In this document: piece by piece, positions 1 through 9,788 of the stretch
How the letters are laid out: each line of letters begins with the position of its first letter
Position numbering within the stretch: position 1 is the first letter of the stretch
Virus record (IMG/VR): IMGVR_UViG_3300024264_002017
Span: 1-50,801 of that record
From: a virus
Direction: 5' to 3' (one strand)
Length of the DNA stretch: 50,801 nt
Program-made: the position numbers and the translations under genes
The notes under the pieces: model-generated
What the model was told of the DNA's origin: nothing
What the model saw: the letters and a program-made list of their open reading frames with translations, nothing else
The model's database searches: none

Positions 1-1
1 A

Positions 2-1804
2 ACAGATACTACCTTCAGTGACTATAACTATGAAGGCTCTGCAATGAATACAATCATTGATGTGCTATCATATGTTACTCACGTGAATTCAATGAATGCT
101 AACTTTGCTTTGAATGAAACATTTCTTGATACATCTCAACTAAGATCTTCTGTTGTATCACATGCCAAACTATTAGGTTATACACCAAGATCTATTTCTC
201 CATCTGTTGCTTATATTGATATGACTATGGCAAAGGGAAATGCTACACCATTGTGGAATCATGATGGCACTAATACAGCATTGCCATTAACTATGGCAAG
301 AGGCACAGCGTTTAATACTACTATCGATGGGGTTAATTACCCCATGTTTGCTTCAGACACTACAACAATTAACTATGATGCAACAAACGGATGGAAGTTC
401 TCTAATATTAAAATAGAACAAGGTACATTATCATCTATAACTTACACATATCAGAATAATACATTTGAATCATATATTATTCCTGTTAATAATGTAAATA
501 CTGCTTCGATTAAAGTTAATGTAATAGATTCAGGTGCAACAGATGCATCTAAAGTTTATGCTTTAAATACAAACATGGTTACATTAGATGGCACATCAGA
601 AGTATATTTCTTAGAAGAAGGAAGAGATGGATACTATGAAATTAAGTTTGGTGATAATATTATCGGTAAGAGACCAGGCAATGGTAATACAATTACTGTA
701 GAATATGCATCAATTCCATCAGGTACTCATGTAAATGGAGCTACTACATTTACTATGACTGATTCACTTAATGGTAATAGTGATGAAACAATCACGCTTG
801 TTACTAGAGCTACTGGTGGTGCTTCAAGAGAATCACTAGAAGCAATTAAGTTTAATGCACCTCTTGCTCACATATCACAAAACAGGGCTGTAACACCTGA
901 TGACTATAAAGCTATTATCAAAAGTGAATTCGCTGATTTAGAAGCTGTTGCTGTATGGGGTGGAGAAGATAATGATGTACCAGATTATGGTAAGGTTTAT
1001 GTATCGATTAAACCATTATCAGCTGAAGTATTAACCGATGAGCAAAAAACAACAATTAAGAATCAGATTCTTAAACCAAAGAATGTTGTAAGTATCACAC
1101 CAGTACTTGTTGACCCTGAATATACATACATTGATTTAGAAGTTTTCTTTAAGTTTAATCCTAACAAAGCTACAGTAACTGCATCTGGTCTTGCAACTTC
1201 AATAAGGAATACACTCGTGGCATATAACGACGATACACTCAAGAGCTTTAATGGTGTTTACAGAGATTCAAATGTTGGTAAAAAGATTGATGATACAAAT
1301 GTTGCTATCGTGTCTAATATCACTCGTGTGAAAATGACAAAGAAAATTACACCAGTTCTTGGTACAGCAACCAAATACACACTTAAGTTTAATCAAGCGT
1401 TAACTGATATCGATGCTACTACATCATCTACAGGTTCTTATGTGACATCAACTGTGTTTACATTTAATAGCATTGACTGTAGACTTAAAGATTATTATGA
1501 TAGTTCAAGTGATACACGAATTATTCAAATTGTAGATACAGATAATTTAGTGCAAAGTGCAAATGTTGGTGATGTAAATGAGGAGGCTGGAACAGTAACT
1601 CTTAATGCATTTAATCCAACCGCATTACCTACTGGTTCAACTACAATCGACGTGACGGTTAAACCAGCATCATCTGATGTATCACCAACAAGGAATGAAT
1701 TATTAACGATAAATACATCAACTGCAGTAATTTCAGGTGAAGTAGATACAATGGAAACTGGCGGTACAACGGCTGGCATCGATTATACAACGGTAAGTAA
1801 CTAA
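2..1804 (+). CDS. gp6: T4-like baseplate wedge protein gp6 (5' partial)
   Basis: This gene encodes the gp6-type baseplate wedge subunit, which in T4 joins neighbouring wedges into the inner baseplate ring. The frame is open from base 2, so the true start lies outside the window; the ATG at 44 is internal. The N-terminal part seen here has the family pattern YEGSAMNTIIDVLSY, then NETFLDTSQLRSSVVSHAK and LGYTPRS, which matches gp6 of T4-like phages. The visible 600 residues are close to the length of T4 gp6 (about 660), so only a short piece is missing. The stop overlaps the start of the next gene (TAATG), which implies translational coupling. The identification rests on remembered motifs, not an alignment. 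Confidence 0.88.
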   Translation, partial: TDTTFSDYNYEGSAMNTIIDVLSYVTHVNSMNANFALNETFLDTSQLRSSVVSHAKLLGYTPRSISPSVAYIDMTMAKGNATPLWNHDGTNTALPLTMARGTAFNTTIDGVNYPMFASDTTTINYDATNGWKFSNIKIEQGTLSSITYTYQNNTFESYIIPVNNVNTASIKVNVIDSGATDASKVYALNTNMVTLDGTSEVYFLEEGRDGYYEIKFGDNIIGKRPGNGNTITVEYASIPSGTHVNGATTFTMTDSLNGNSDETITLVTRATGGASRESLEAIKFNAPLAHISQNRAVTPDDYKAIIKSEFADLEAVAVWGGEDNDVPDYGKVYVSIKPLSAEVLTDEQKTTIKNQILKPKNVVSITPVLVDPEYTYIDLEVFFKFNPNKATVTASGLATSIRNTLVAYNDDTLKSFNGVYRDSNVGKKIDDTNVAIVSNITRVKMTKKITPVLGTATKYTLKFNQALTDIDATTSSTGSYVTSTVFTFNSIDCRLKDYYDSSSDTRIIQIVDTDNLVQSANVGDVNEEAGTVTLNAFNPTALPTGSTTIDVTVKPASSDVSPTRNELLTINTSTAVISGEVDTMETGGTTAGIDYTTVSN

Positions 1805-2994
1805 TGGCAACACTTGGTAAATATAATATATCATCATACATAGATGAACTAGTACCTGATCATGTAGAATCTACATATCCTGACCTAGTTAATTTTCTTA
1901 AAACATATGCATTATATTTAGAGCGTCAGAATAAATCTGGATTCTATCTTAACTCATTAGACATACAAAGAGATATCGATCACGTAGAAGAGAATCTACT
2001 TACTGAGTTACAGAATGAAATCGGTATTGCAATACCAAGAGACTTTGCCACAAATCCAAGGATGTTCTATAAGAGACTTGTTGAATTCTATAAGTCACGT
2101 GGTACACCTGAATCTATTACATCGTTCTTTAGAATGATTTATGATGATGATGTAGAAACATATTTCCCATATGTAGATATGCTTACACCATCTAATGGAC
2201 AGTGGACTGATCAAGCAGCTGCTATTCAGGCTGATAGAACTCAATTTACACCTACGAATACAATTACAATATCAGGCACACCTACTGTAGTAAGTGGAAG
2301 CAATGATGAAGGTAATAACTTATTACTTGATGATGATGTGGTATTTGTTAATAACGATTATAAAACTCCAGGCACAGATTATACTGAAGAGGTATATTCA
2401 CAAGTTGGTGGGTTTGGTGGAGATAAAACCTTATATAGATTAAATTTTACAAATGCATTATCAAACGGCGATGTTGTAAGAACATATCCAAAGGGTTTGT
2501 TTACAAATAATGATGGATTCTTATCAGATAAAAAATATATACAAGACTCTTATTATTATCAACAGTTCTCGTATGTTCTAAAGACTGGTAAGAACATTGC
2601 TGATTGGAAAAATTCATTTACAAGATTAGTACATCCAGCCGGATTTAAGTTCTTTGGTGAGATTGTTATCTTAGTGAAGCTACTTACATCATCGAACACA
2701 CAAGCGCAGTATGGTTGGCTAGACCCAGCTGGAGCAATTAACTTTAACATAGGTGCATTCCAAGTTGGACCAGCACAATTTAATAGTCACGTATTAGAGA
2801 AATCGTATACGCATTTTGCACGAGGAAGTTCAGAACTCAGCATTATAGGTATGCAAAACCATTGGGATAATATGAAGTTTAGATATTTAGGTCCAAACTC
2901 AGATTTCGCTCATTGGACACTGCAAGATAGTATAAATAACAATATAAGTACACAATTCGGTATGGGTGGAAACAACTCACTCGTTATAACATAA
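1804..2994 (+). CDS. Baseplate wedge / tail structural protein at the gp7 position
   Basis: This 396-residue virion protein sits between gp6 and gp8, where T4 carries gp7. T4 gp7 is far longer (about 1030 residues), so I do not use that name. The first 130 residues carry a pattern I associate with marine T4-like phages: an aromatic FLKTYALYLE helix, RDIDHVEENLL, then FYKSRGTPESITSFFRMIY and a YFPYVDML segment. The C-terminal third (AHWTLQDSINNNIST) is not recognisable. The start overlaps the gp6 stop, and gp8 follows after 13 bases with a good ribosome site. A role in wedge or fibre attachment is inferred from position. An internal TATAAATA at 2931 is probably chance. Confidence 0.75.
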   Translation: MATLGKYNISSYIDELVPDHVESTYPDLVNFLKTYALYLERQNKSGFYLNSLDIQRDIDHVEENLLTELQNEIGIAIPRDFATNPRMFYKRLVEFYKSRGTPESITSFFRMIYDDDVETYFPYVDMLTPSNGQWTDQAAAIQADRTQFTPTNTITISGTPTVVSGSNDEGNNLLLDDDVVFVNNDYKTPGTDYTEEVYSQVGGFGGDKTLYRLNFTNALSNGDVVRTYPKGLFTNNDGFLSDKKYIQDSYYYQQFSYVLKTGKNIADWKNSFTRLVHPAGFKFFGEIVILVKLLTSSNTQAQYGWLDPAGAINFNIGAFQVGPAQFNSHVLEKSYTHFARGSSELSIIGMQNHWDNMKFRYLGPNSDFAHWTLQDSINNNISTQFGMGGNNSLVIT

Positions 2995-3007
2995 AAGAGG
3001 AAATAAA

Positions 3008-4516
3008 ATGGCAGCAATAATCACAAGTAAATTCAGACTGGATACAACGAATAAGTTCGTTAATAGTCTAAGTGATAATCAATTCTACATGGCCCTGGGA
3101 CGGCCAAACGCATGGGCAGATGATACTGTTCCGGCAACCCCATATGAAAATGACTATACATCACACACTTTATGGGAAAACCTGTTCGCCATGAAGAGAG
3201 TAGATGCTGCAGACATTATTCATTGCGCACCAAGAAATCTATGGGTTTCTGGTACTACATATGTAGAGTATGATGATCAAGATACAAATATAGAAAGCAA
3301 AGCATATTTTGTTATTTCAGCAAATAACAATGTGTATATGTGCTTAAAGGCAGGAAGCGGAGCTTCTACTACTAACCCGGATACGACAGGTGTTCAAACA
3401 TCTGGTGTTATTAATCATAGTGGATCAGATGGTTATATATGGAAATACATGTATACAATCCCAACAGCTGATGTAACTAAATTCTTAACAACATCATTTA
3501 TACCAGTAAGACATATTAAAGAAGCACCAGCAGGTGGATCTGATACTGCATTGACTAATCAATGGTCAGTACAAGGTAATGCTGTTGATGGTGCAATCTA
3601 TAATATGAAGATTACAACAGCAGGAACTGGATATACTTCAGCACCTACATTAGCAATTGTTGGTGATGGTACAGGTGCTACGGCTACAGCAACAGTATCT
3701 GGTGGTGCTATCACAGGTATTACAATGACCGCTGTTGGTTCAGGATATACTCACGCTACTGTAACAGTAACTGGTGGTTCAGGTTCAAACGGTGCAATCA
3801 GACCAGTCATTGGACCAGTTGGCGGATTTGGAGCAGATCCTACAAATGATTTAAGAGCACATTATGTTACAATCAATACTGTATTTACTGGTGATGAGTC
3901 TGGTTCAATTCCTGATTCAAACGACTTTAGACAAATAGGAGTTGTAAAGAATCCGATTAAGAGTGGATCAACTGCATCAGTAGCAATTTCAACTGCTAAT
4001 TCAATGGTTGTAGGTAGATTTTATAAGATTTTAACAATGGGTAACTCTACTGATGCACATTGGGCAACTGCTGGCGCATCTGCTAACCCAGTTGTCGGTG
4101 AGGTATTTAAAGCCATTGCTACTGCATCAACTGGTACAGGCACAATTGCTGCAGTTGCAGAAGCAAGTGCGTATAATACATGTAAGAGCTTGACAGTTGC
4201 TACTGGTGATACATTCCCAGCAGATCAAATGATTGAAGGTACAGTGACAGGTGCAAAAGCAATGGTTGTAGAATATGATGCAACAAATGGTATTATATAC
4301 TATGTGCAAAACGAAACTACCGGATTTGGTACGTTTAACGCAGCAACAGATAACATCCGCGATCAAGGTACTTCAGTTGCAGGTGTAGATCTTACGGCAA
4401 TAAATGATTCTGCAATTCTGCATCACGAAGGAGATGTAATGTTTGTAGAGAATAGAACCGCTACAACAAGAGCCGCAGGACAAGTAGAAACAGTAAGATT
4501 AGTAATCGCATTTTAA
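3008..4516 (+). CDS. gp8: T4-like baseplate wedge protein gp8
   Basis: This is a gp8-type baseplate wedge protein, a structural part of the outer baseplate wedge. The evidence is the N-terminal TSKFRLDTTNKFVNSL with YMALGRPNAWADD, a DGYIWKYMYTIP segment near residue 145, the FRQIGVVKNPI motif, and the C-terminal MFVENRTATTRAAGQVETVR, which parallels the MENR...EEINILF end of T4 gp8. It is longer than T4 gp8 (334 residues). The extra length is Gly/Ala/Thr-rich inserted material around residues 195-270 and 320-440. A strong AGAGGAAATAAA ribosome site precedes the ATG. It is co-directional with gp6 and the fibre genes. Confidence 0.88.
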   Translation: MAAIITSKFRLDTTNKFVNSLSDNQFYMALGRPNAWADDTVPATPYENDYTSHTLWENLFAMKRVDAADIIHCAPRNLWVSGTTYVEYDDQDTNIESKAYFVISANNNVYMCLKAGSGASTTNPDTTGVQTSGVINHSGSDGYIWKYMYTIPTADVTKFLTTSFIPVRHIKEAPAGGSDTALTNQWSVQGNAVDGAIYNMKITTAGTGYTSAPTLAIVGDGTGATATATVSGGAITGITMTAVGSGYTHATVTVTGGSGSNGAIRPVIGPVGGFGADPTNDLRAHYVTINTVFTGDESGSIPDSNDFRQIGVVKNPIKSGSTASVAISTANSMVVGRFYKILTMGNSTDAHWATAGASANPVVGEVFKAIATASTGTGTIAAVAEASAYNTCKSLTVATGDTFPADQMIEGTVTGAKAMVVEYDATNGIIYYVQNETTGFGTFNAATDNIRDQGTSVAGVDLTAINDSAILHHEGDVMFVENRTATTRAAGQVETVRLVIAF

Positions 4517-4529
4517 ATAGGATAGAAAC

Positions 4530-7500
4530 ATGGCAATTTCATTTAACGTAGAACCATATTGGGACGACTTTGAGACTGTTGCATCGGGCAACACACTCAG
4601 CCCGAAAGAACAATATCAGAGGATATTATTTAGACCCGGTAAGGCGGTACAAGCACGAGAGTTAACTCAGCTACAAACACAACTACAAAATCAAATATCT
4701 TCTGCGGGAGATCATATATTTAAAGATGGTTCTGTTGTTGTACCAGGAGCGGTGCACCTACATAATAAAATTGACTATGTAAGACTATCTGCGGTACATG
4801 CTAACAATGATAGTGTTGCTGAATTAGTTGGTACTGAATTTAGTAACTCAAGTTCTACTGTTGCACGTGTCATCCATGCTACATTAGCAAGTGGTGATGA
4901 TTCAATTACTATATTTGTTCAATATATTGCAGGCACAATTTTTGCAGCAGGAGAGTCATTAACAGCAAGTGGCGGTAAGACAGCAACCGTTGCAAGTTCT
5001 AACGATGCAAACGGTAAAACTCCAATTGGATTTGGTTCAATTGTAGCTATCGAAGATGGTATCTATTATATTAAGAGACACTTTGTTACAGTTAAAGCAA
5101 AGACAATTGTCTTAAACAAATACTCAGAAAATGTATCGTTTGATATAGGCTTACTCGTTACAGAAGCTCTTGTCAGTTCGGGTTCAGATTCATCTCTTAA
5201 CGATAATGCTACGGGCACTCCTAATGAGTCTGCTCCAGGTGCACATCGTTATTCTATTACAGCAGCGTTAACTTCTCAAGCAGTGAATGCAAACTCTGGT
5301 AACTTTGTTCTTATTGCTCGATTAGAGTCTGGTATTATTACAAAGAAAGCCGGTGTTGATTATAATGCTTTACAAGATGAATTAGCACGTAGAACATTTG
5401 ATGAATCGGGTAACTATTATGTTAATCCTTTTCCAGCAGTTGTTAAAACACATCAAGCAGATAGTCCTAGCGCTACAAAATTATCTCTTGCTGTTGGCCC
5501 TTCAAAAGCTTATGTAAGAGGTTATGAAATAACTAAGTTAGGAACTTCTAATGTTCACTTTAATAAAGCAAGAACATCAGAATTAGTTACAGATAAACTT
5601 ACAGAGATAACACATAATAACTTTATTGAAGTTGATAACATGGTTGGTACACCTGATATTACTACATTTAATACGATATCAATTGAGAATTCTGGTGGTA
5701 CAGAGATTGGTACATGTCGAGCTCGTTCAATCGAAAGAGTAAGTGGTGACGGTGCAAGTACAGCTTCAAGGTATAGAGTTCATATATTTGATGTAAAATT
5801 TGCAAGTGGTAATACTACTGGAATGGCTAGTGCAACTCAGCTAGATGAAACGGGTGGTGGATCGTTTGCTGCACAAATTGCACAAACAAGTTCTGTTAAT
5901 GTATTTAACCTTGGTCCAGATAGTTTAGTATACCACTTGCCATACGACAGAATTAAAACTTGTAATAGTCAAACAGATGGCACAACGGATTTTAACTATA
6001 GATATGAAACTAATCGTATTATAGCTTCAGCTACTGTATCAGGTACTGGTACTGCCACATTTGAAGCCGTTTCTGCTAATGAACAATTTGGTTCTAAATC
6101 GCTTAATACAAATTGGATTCTAATTAACGATACTGATTCAACAGTCGGTGGTGAAGAAGTAACTACTTCTGATATTACAATTAACAATGGAGCAACACCT
6201 CCAAATGTTGTTATATCTAACTTACCGGCATCTTCTCAGGGTGATACGGTAAGACTAATTGCCCCTGTTGTGCGTACGTTAAATCAAAAGACTAAATCGT
6301 TAGTTGTTAACCAAAGCACTCCATTAAATGCAGGAACAGATTATACTACTATTAGTTCCGCTAATGCTCTTGGTCATGCAGATGTTTATCGTATAGTAAA
6401 GATTGAAGAAACTGGTACTTCTCCAGTTGTTGATGTTACTGAACACTTTGATTTAGATAACGGTCAAAGAGATACTCATTATGATGTTGGACATATACAA
6501 TTAAAGAGCACATCTAACTATGCTGCAGCTGTAGCACTTACTGTAACATATGATTACTTTACACATACCGCCGGAGATTTCTTTACAGTTGATTCATATA
6601 CTGGACTTGATTACGAAAATATTCCTAAGCATGGAGACATAGAATTAAGAAGTGCGGTTGACTTTAGACCAAGGATGGATAACGGTGGTAGTAACTTTAC
6701 AGGAACAGGCGCAGTTACAGCATTTGCTCCAGTAAGATTCTCACAATTTGAAACTGATATTCAATTTTACTTGCCTAGAATGGACAAAGTATATTTAGAT
6801 TCTTCAGGCGATTTTGGTATTGCCGAAGGTATTCCATCTAGAACTCCTGAAGGCCCTGCTATTCCAAGTGATGCAATGCATTTATTTACATTAAGTATTC
6901 CTGCATACACGTTGAATACTGAAGAAGTTGGAATTGGATTTATTGACCAGCGTAGATACACTATGCGTGATATTGGTAAGCTTGACACAAGATTAAATCA
7001 AGTAGAATATTATACTGCTTTAAATTTCTTAGAAACTGAAGCACAGAATACACAAATTTTAGATACAGCATCACCATTTAATCCAAGGTGGAAATCTGGT
7101 TATTTAGTAGATGCTTTTGCGAATACGCGTATGTCAAGGAATGATTCTCCTGAGTACAGAGCTTCTGTTGATATAGCTAACCGTACACTACGACCTGGAT
7201 TTGCACAAGGTAATGCTGCACTATCATGGATTTCAGGATCTTCAGATACAGTTAAAACTGGTGATTTAATTACATTACCATATAGTCATTCTGCAGCTAT
7301 AACACAAACACAATATTCAGGAACTGTTAATGTTAACCCATATAATGTCTTTAACTGGGTTGGTGCAATGGCGCTATCTCCATCTACTGATGAATGGCTA
7401 GATATCGAACGTAGACCAGAAGTTGTTTTAAATAACGATGGCGAGTTTGATGCAATGGTACAAGCATTACAACCTCAACTTGGTACTGTATGGGGTTCAT

Positions 7501-9587
7501 GGACAACAAACTGGTCAGGCGGTGGTGGACATTGGGAGATGTCTTATAACCCAGGACGTACAGTTGGTGCAGCTGGTGGTAGAAGAAATAGCTTTACAAC
7601 TAGAGGTTCATGGTCAAGAAACTGGGTAAGTGGTAATCGTCAAATTTCTGGTAAATCAAGATCAGGTGTTCAAACAAGTATAGCAGTTGAAACATCAAGA
7701 GTTGAGCAAGGTGATAGAGTAGTTGAAGTTAACTTTGTTCCATTCATGAGATCAAGGCTTGTACACTTTAGTGCTACTCGTATGAAACCAAACACTACTG
7801 TTTATGCATTCTTTGATGGAGTATCAGTAGCAAACTTTGTTAACGAAGCTCAACCAGGTCATACACCTCTAGTAGGTATTAATACTGAGACTGCTCACCC
7901 GAGTGGTGCTGGAGCATTAACAACCGATGCGAATGGTGCTGTGAGTGGTTCATTCCTTATACCTAATAATAGTGCAACTCAATTTAGTGCTGGTACAAAA
8001 GAATTTAGATTGACTTCTGATAGTACTAATAACGAAGGCTTATCTCGTACATCAGCCACAGCAGATTATACAGCTGCAGGCTTAATTGAAACAAGAGAGA
8101 ACGTTATTATTTCAACACGAATTCCACGTATACAGAGAACTAATGTTTCTTCAGGTAATGTGGCGTACTCAGATCCATTAGCGCAATCATTCTTATTTGA
8201 TAAGGCTCAATTTATTACTAAGTTAGATCTTTATTTTGCAAGTAAAGATGCTAATATACCTGTGCAAGTACAGATACGTGAAATGATCAATGGATTCCCA
8301 ACTCAAACAGTTGTTCCATTCTCTGATGTAACACTTAATCCAGGTTCTGTAAATATCGATGGTTCAGCAACAACATTCACATTCGAATCGCCAGTATTCT
8401 TACAAGATGGTATTGAATATGCATTTGTTATTCTTGCTAATTCGAATGATTACACAGTACGTTTTGCTGAAGTTGGTGGTGAAGATCAAAATGGTAATAG
8501 AATTTCACAACAACCATATAATGGTGTATTATTTAAATCAGCTAATGCATCAACATGGACTGCTGAGCAAGGCAAAGACTTAACATTTGTTATGCATAGA
8601 GCTGAGTTTGATATTTCACAAACACGTAATGCGGTATTAAGAAATGGTACTTTAGAAGCAAGAGCATTAGGTAATAATCCAATTACAACAACTAATAGTT
8701 CGCAAAATATTACCGTTGCTCATCGTGATCACGGTCATGCAGTTGGTGATTCAGTTACTATAGCTGGAGTTGCTGCAACGATTAACGGTCATACTACTAC
8801 GCATCTAAATAAAGCACATACAATTACTGCGGTGACTCGTGATACATATACATTTGTATCAGCTGGTACAGGTAATGCTTCAGGTATTGGTGGTGGAGCA
8901 GCGTGTACTGCAACACAGCATTTAGCTTGGAATACAGTTAAACCAATTATTCAGGAACTTATATTACCTGATACTGGAACAACATATACAATTAAAGATA
9001 CAGCTGAAGGTAATGGTACAACTATTGGAACGACAGCATTAGCAATAAGAGCAAATCAAGATTATACACCGTTAAGTCCGAAGGTAATTAAATCAGGTGC
9101 AACTCACACAGTAGAACTTGAGTCTACATTTACATCAAGCAATAGTTACCTATCACCAGTTATTGATATGGAAAGATGTTCATTGATTACTATTGGAAAT
9201 CGTATTGACAATGTAACAAGTGGTGAAGCTGCAGCAGCGGGTGGTGCTAACTTAGCGAAGTACGTAACAAAGACTGTTGAATTACAAAATGATTCAGATG
9301 GAATTAAACTAATTATGGATTTACATCGTCCGAATAATACATTCATTGACGTATATCATAAGACTGGTAATAACTTAGCAGATTTTGATACAGAGTCATG
9401 GGTGTTAGCAACAAATGATGAAACTACAGTTGCATTCTCAGACGGTTATGAATTTAATGAGACGGTATATACTATTACACCTGCAGCAACATTTACATTA
9501 TTTGCTATTAAGATTGTAATGAGATCTACTAATACGAGTGATATACCGATGGTTCAACAACTTAGAGCTATAGCACTTCAAGTATAA
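4530..9587 (+). CDS. Giant tail fibre-like virion protein (DUF4815-type N-terminus)
   Basis: This 1685-residue structural protein begins with the pattern PYWDDF...YQRILFRPGKAVQ followed by ARELTQLQTQLQNQI and DHIFKDGSVVVPGA. I recognise this as the DUF4815-type N-terminus found in tail proteins of cyanophages and related marine T4-like phages. The middle holds a helical segment (RRYTMRDIGKLDTRLNQVEY, near residue 820) and a Gly/Trp/Ser-rich stretch (residues 990-1050). The C-terminal half is beta-rich and ends with a domain typical of phage fibres. No catalytic motif is seen. Ribosome site AGGA is 9 bases upstream. The stop overlaps the next start (TAATG). The name rests on recall of the domain; the exact place in the virion is unknown. 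Confidence 0.82.
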   Translation: MAISFNVEPYWDDFETVASGNTLSPKEQYQRILFRPGKAVQARELTQLQTQLQNQISSAGDHIFKDGSVVVPGAVHLHNKIDYVRLSAVHANNDSVAELVGTEFSNSSSTVARVIHATLASGDDSITIFVQYIAGTIFAAGESLTASGGKTATVASSNDANGKTPIGFGSIVAIEDGIYYIKRHFVTVKAKTIVLNKYSENVSFDIGLLVTEALVSSGSDSSLNDNATGTPNESAPGAHRYSITAALTSQAVNANSGNFVLIARLESGIITKKAGVDYNALQDELARRTFDESGNYYVNPFPAVVKTHQADSPSATKLSLAVGPSKAYVRGYEITKLGTSNVHFNKARTSELVTDKLTEITHNNFIEVDNMVGTPDITTFNTISIENSGGTEIGTCRARSIERVSGDGASTASRYRVHIFDVKFASGNTTGMASATQLDETGGGSFAAQIAQTSSVNVFNLGPDSLVYHLPYDRIKTCNSQTDGTTDFNYRYETNRIIASATVSGTGTATFEAVSANEQFGSKSLNTNWILINDTDSTVGGEEVTTSDITINNGATPPNVVISNLPASSQGDTVRLIAPVVRTLNQKTKSLVVNQSTPLNAGTDYTTISSANALGHADVYRIVKIEETGTSPVVDVTEHFDLDNGQRDTHYDVGHIQLKSTSNYAAAVALTVTYDYFTHTAGDFFTVDSYTGLDYENIPKHGDIELRSAVDFRPRMDNGGSNFTGTGAVTAFAPVRFSQFETDIQFYLPRMDKVYLDSSGDFGIAEGIPSRTPEGPAIPSDAMHLFTLSIPAYTLNTEEVGIGFIDQRRYTMRDIGKLDTRLNQVEYYTALNFLETEAQNTQILDTASPFNPRWKSGYLVDAFANTRMSRNDSPEYRASVDIANRTLRPGFAQGNAALSWISGSSDTVKTGDLITLPYSHSAAITQTQYSGTVNVNPYNVFNWVGAMALSPSTDEWLDIERRPEVVLNNDGEFDAMVQALQPQLGTVWGSWTTNWSGGGGHWEMSYNPGRTVGAAGGRRNSFTTRGSWSRNWVSGNRQISGKSRSGVQTSIAVETSRVEQGDRVVEVNFVPFMRSRLVHFSATRMKPNTTVYAFFDGVSVANFVNEAQPGHTPLVGINTETAHPSGAGALTTDANGAVSGSFLIPNNSATQFSAGTKEFRLTSDSTNNEGLSRTSATADYTAAGLIETRENVIISTRIPRIQRTNVSSGNVAYSDPLAQSFLFDKAQFITKLDLYFASKDANIPVQVQIREMINGFPTQTVVPFSDVTLNPGSVNIDGSATTFTFESPVFLQDGIEYAFVILANSNDYTVRFAEVGGEDQNGNRISQQPYNGVLFKSANASTWTAEQGKDLTFVMHRAEFDISQTRNAVLRNGTLEARALGNNPITTTNSSQNITVAHRDHGHAVGDSVTIAGVAATINGHTTTHLNKAHTITAVTRDTYTFVSAGTGNASGIGGGAACTATQHLAWNTVKPIIQELILPDTGTTYTIKDTAEGNGTTIGTTALAIRANQDYTPLSPKVIKSGATHTVELESTFTSSNSYLSPVIDMERCSLITIGNRIDNVTSGEAAAAGGANLAKYVTKTVELQNDSDGIKLIMDLHRPNNTFIDVYHKTGNNLADFDTESWVLATNDETTVAFSDGYEFNETVYTITPAATFTLFAIKIVMRSTNTSDIPMVQQLRAIALQV

Positions 9588-9787
9588 TGATAAAAGTTGA
9601 AGGACATACTAATTTAGCAAGAGATCCAAAGTCTGGAGCGATTATAAATATGAGTAACAGTAAGATACACTCTATGAATAGAGCTGCGCTTAAAGAAGAA
9701 GCAAGAGTGCATCAAGAACGTTTGGATAAAGTAGAACAAGATGTATCTGAAATTAAAGATATGTTAAAACAATTAATAGAGAGATAA
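9587..9787 (+). CDS. Small coiled-coil virion-associated protein
   Basis: This 66-residue protein has two parts. Residues 1-25 carry an NLARDPKSGAIINMSNSK motif that recurs in small proteins of marine T4-like phages. The rest is a charged helix (ALKEEARVHQERLDKVEQDV, then EIKDMLKQL) likely to form a coiled coil. It lies between two fibre genes, with its start fused to the previous stop and the next ATG two bases after its own stop, so it is probably made together with the fibres. Its function is unknown; a small tail component or fibre assembly factor would fit. It is too short for a firm family call. Confidence 0.7.
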   Translation: MIKVEGHTNLARDPKSGAIINMSNSKIHSMNRAALKEEARVHQERLDKVEQDVSEIKDMLKQLIER

Positions 9788-9788
9788 T

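Noticed and set aside
2931-2938. TATAAATA inside the wedge protein gene
   Set aside because: It lies in coding sequence and codes for Ile-Asn. About six such 8-mers are expected by chance per strand in DNA this AT-rich. The next gene already has a good ribosome site and no need of its own promoter.
9643-9650. TATAAATA followed at once by ATG inside the 66-residue gene
   Set aside because: It is part of the conserved SGAIINM coding motif and has the wrong spacing for the N5-ATG pattern.
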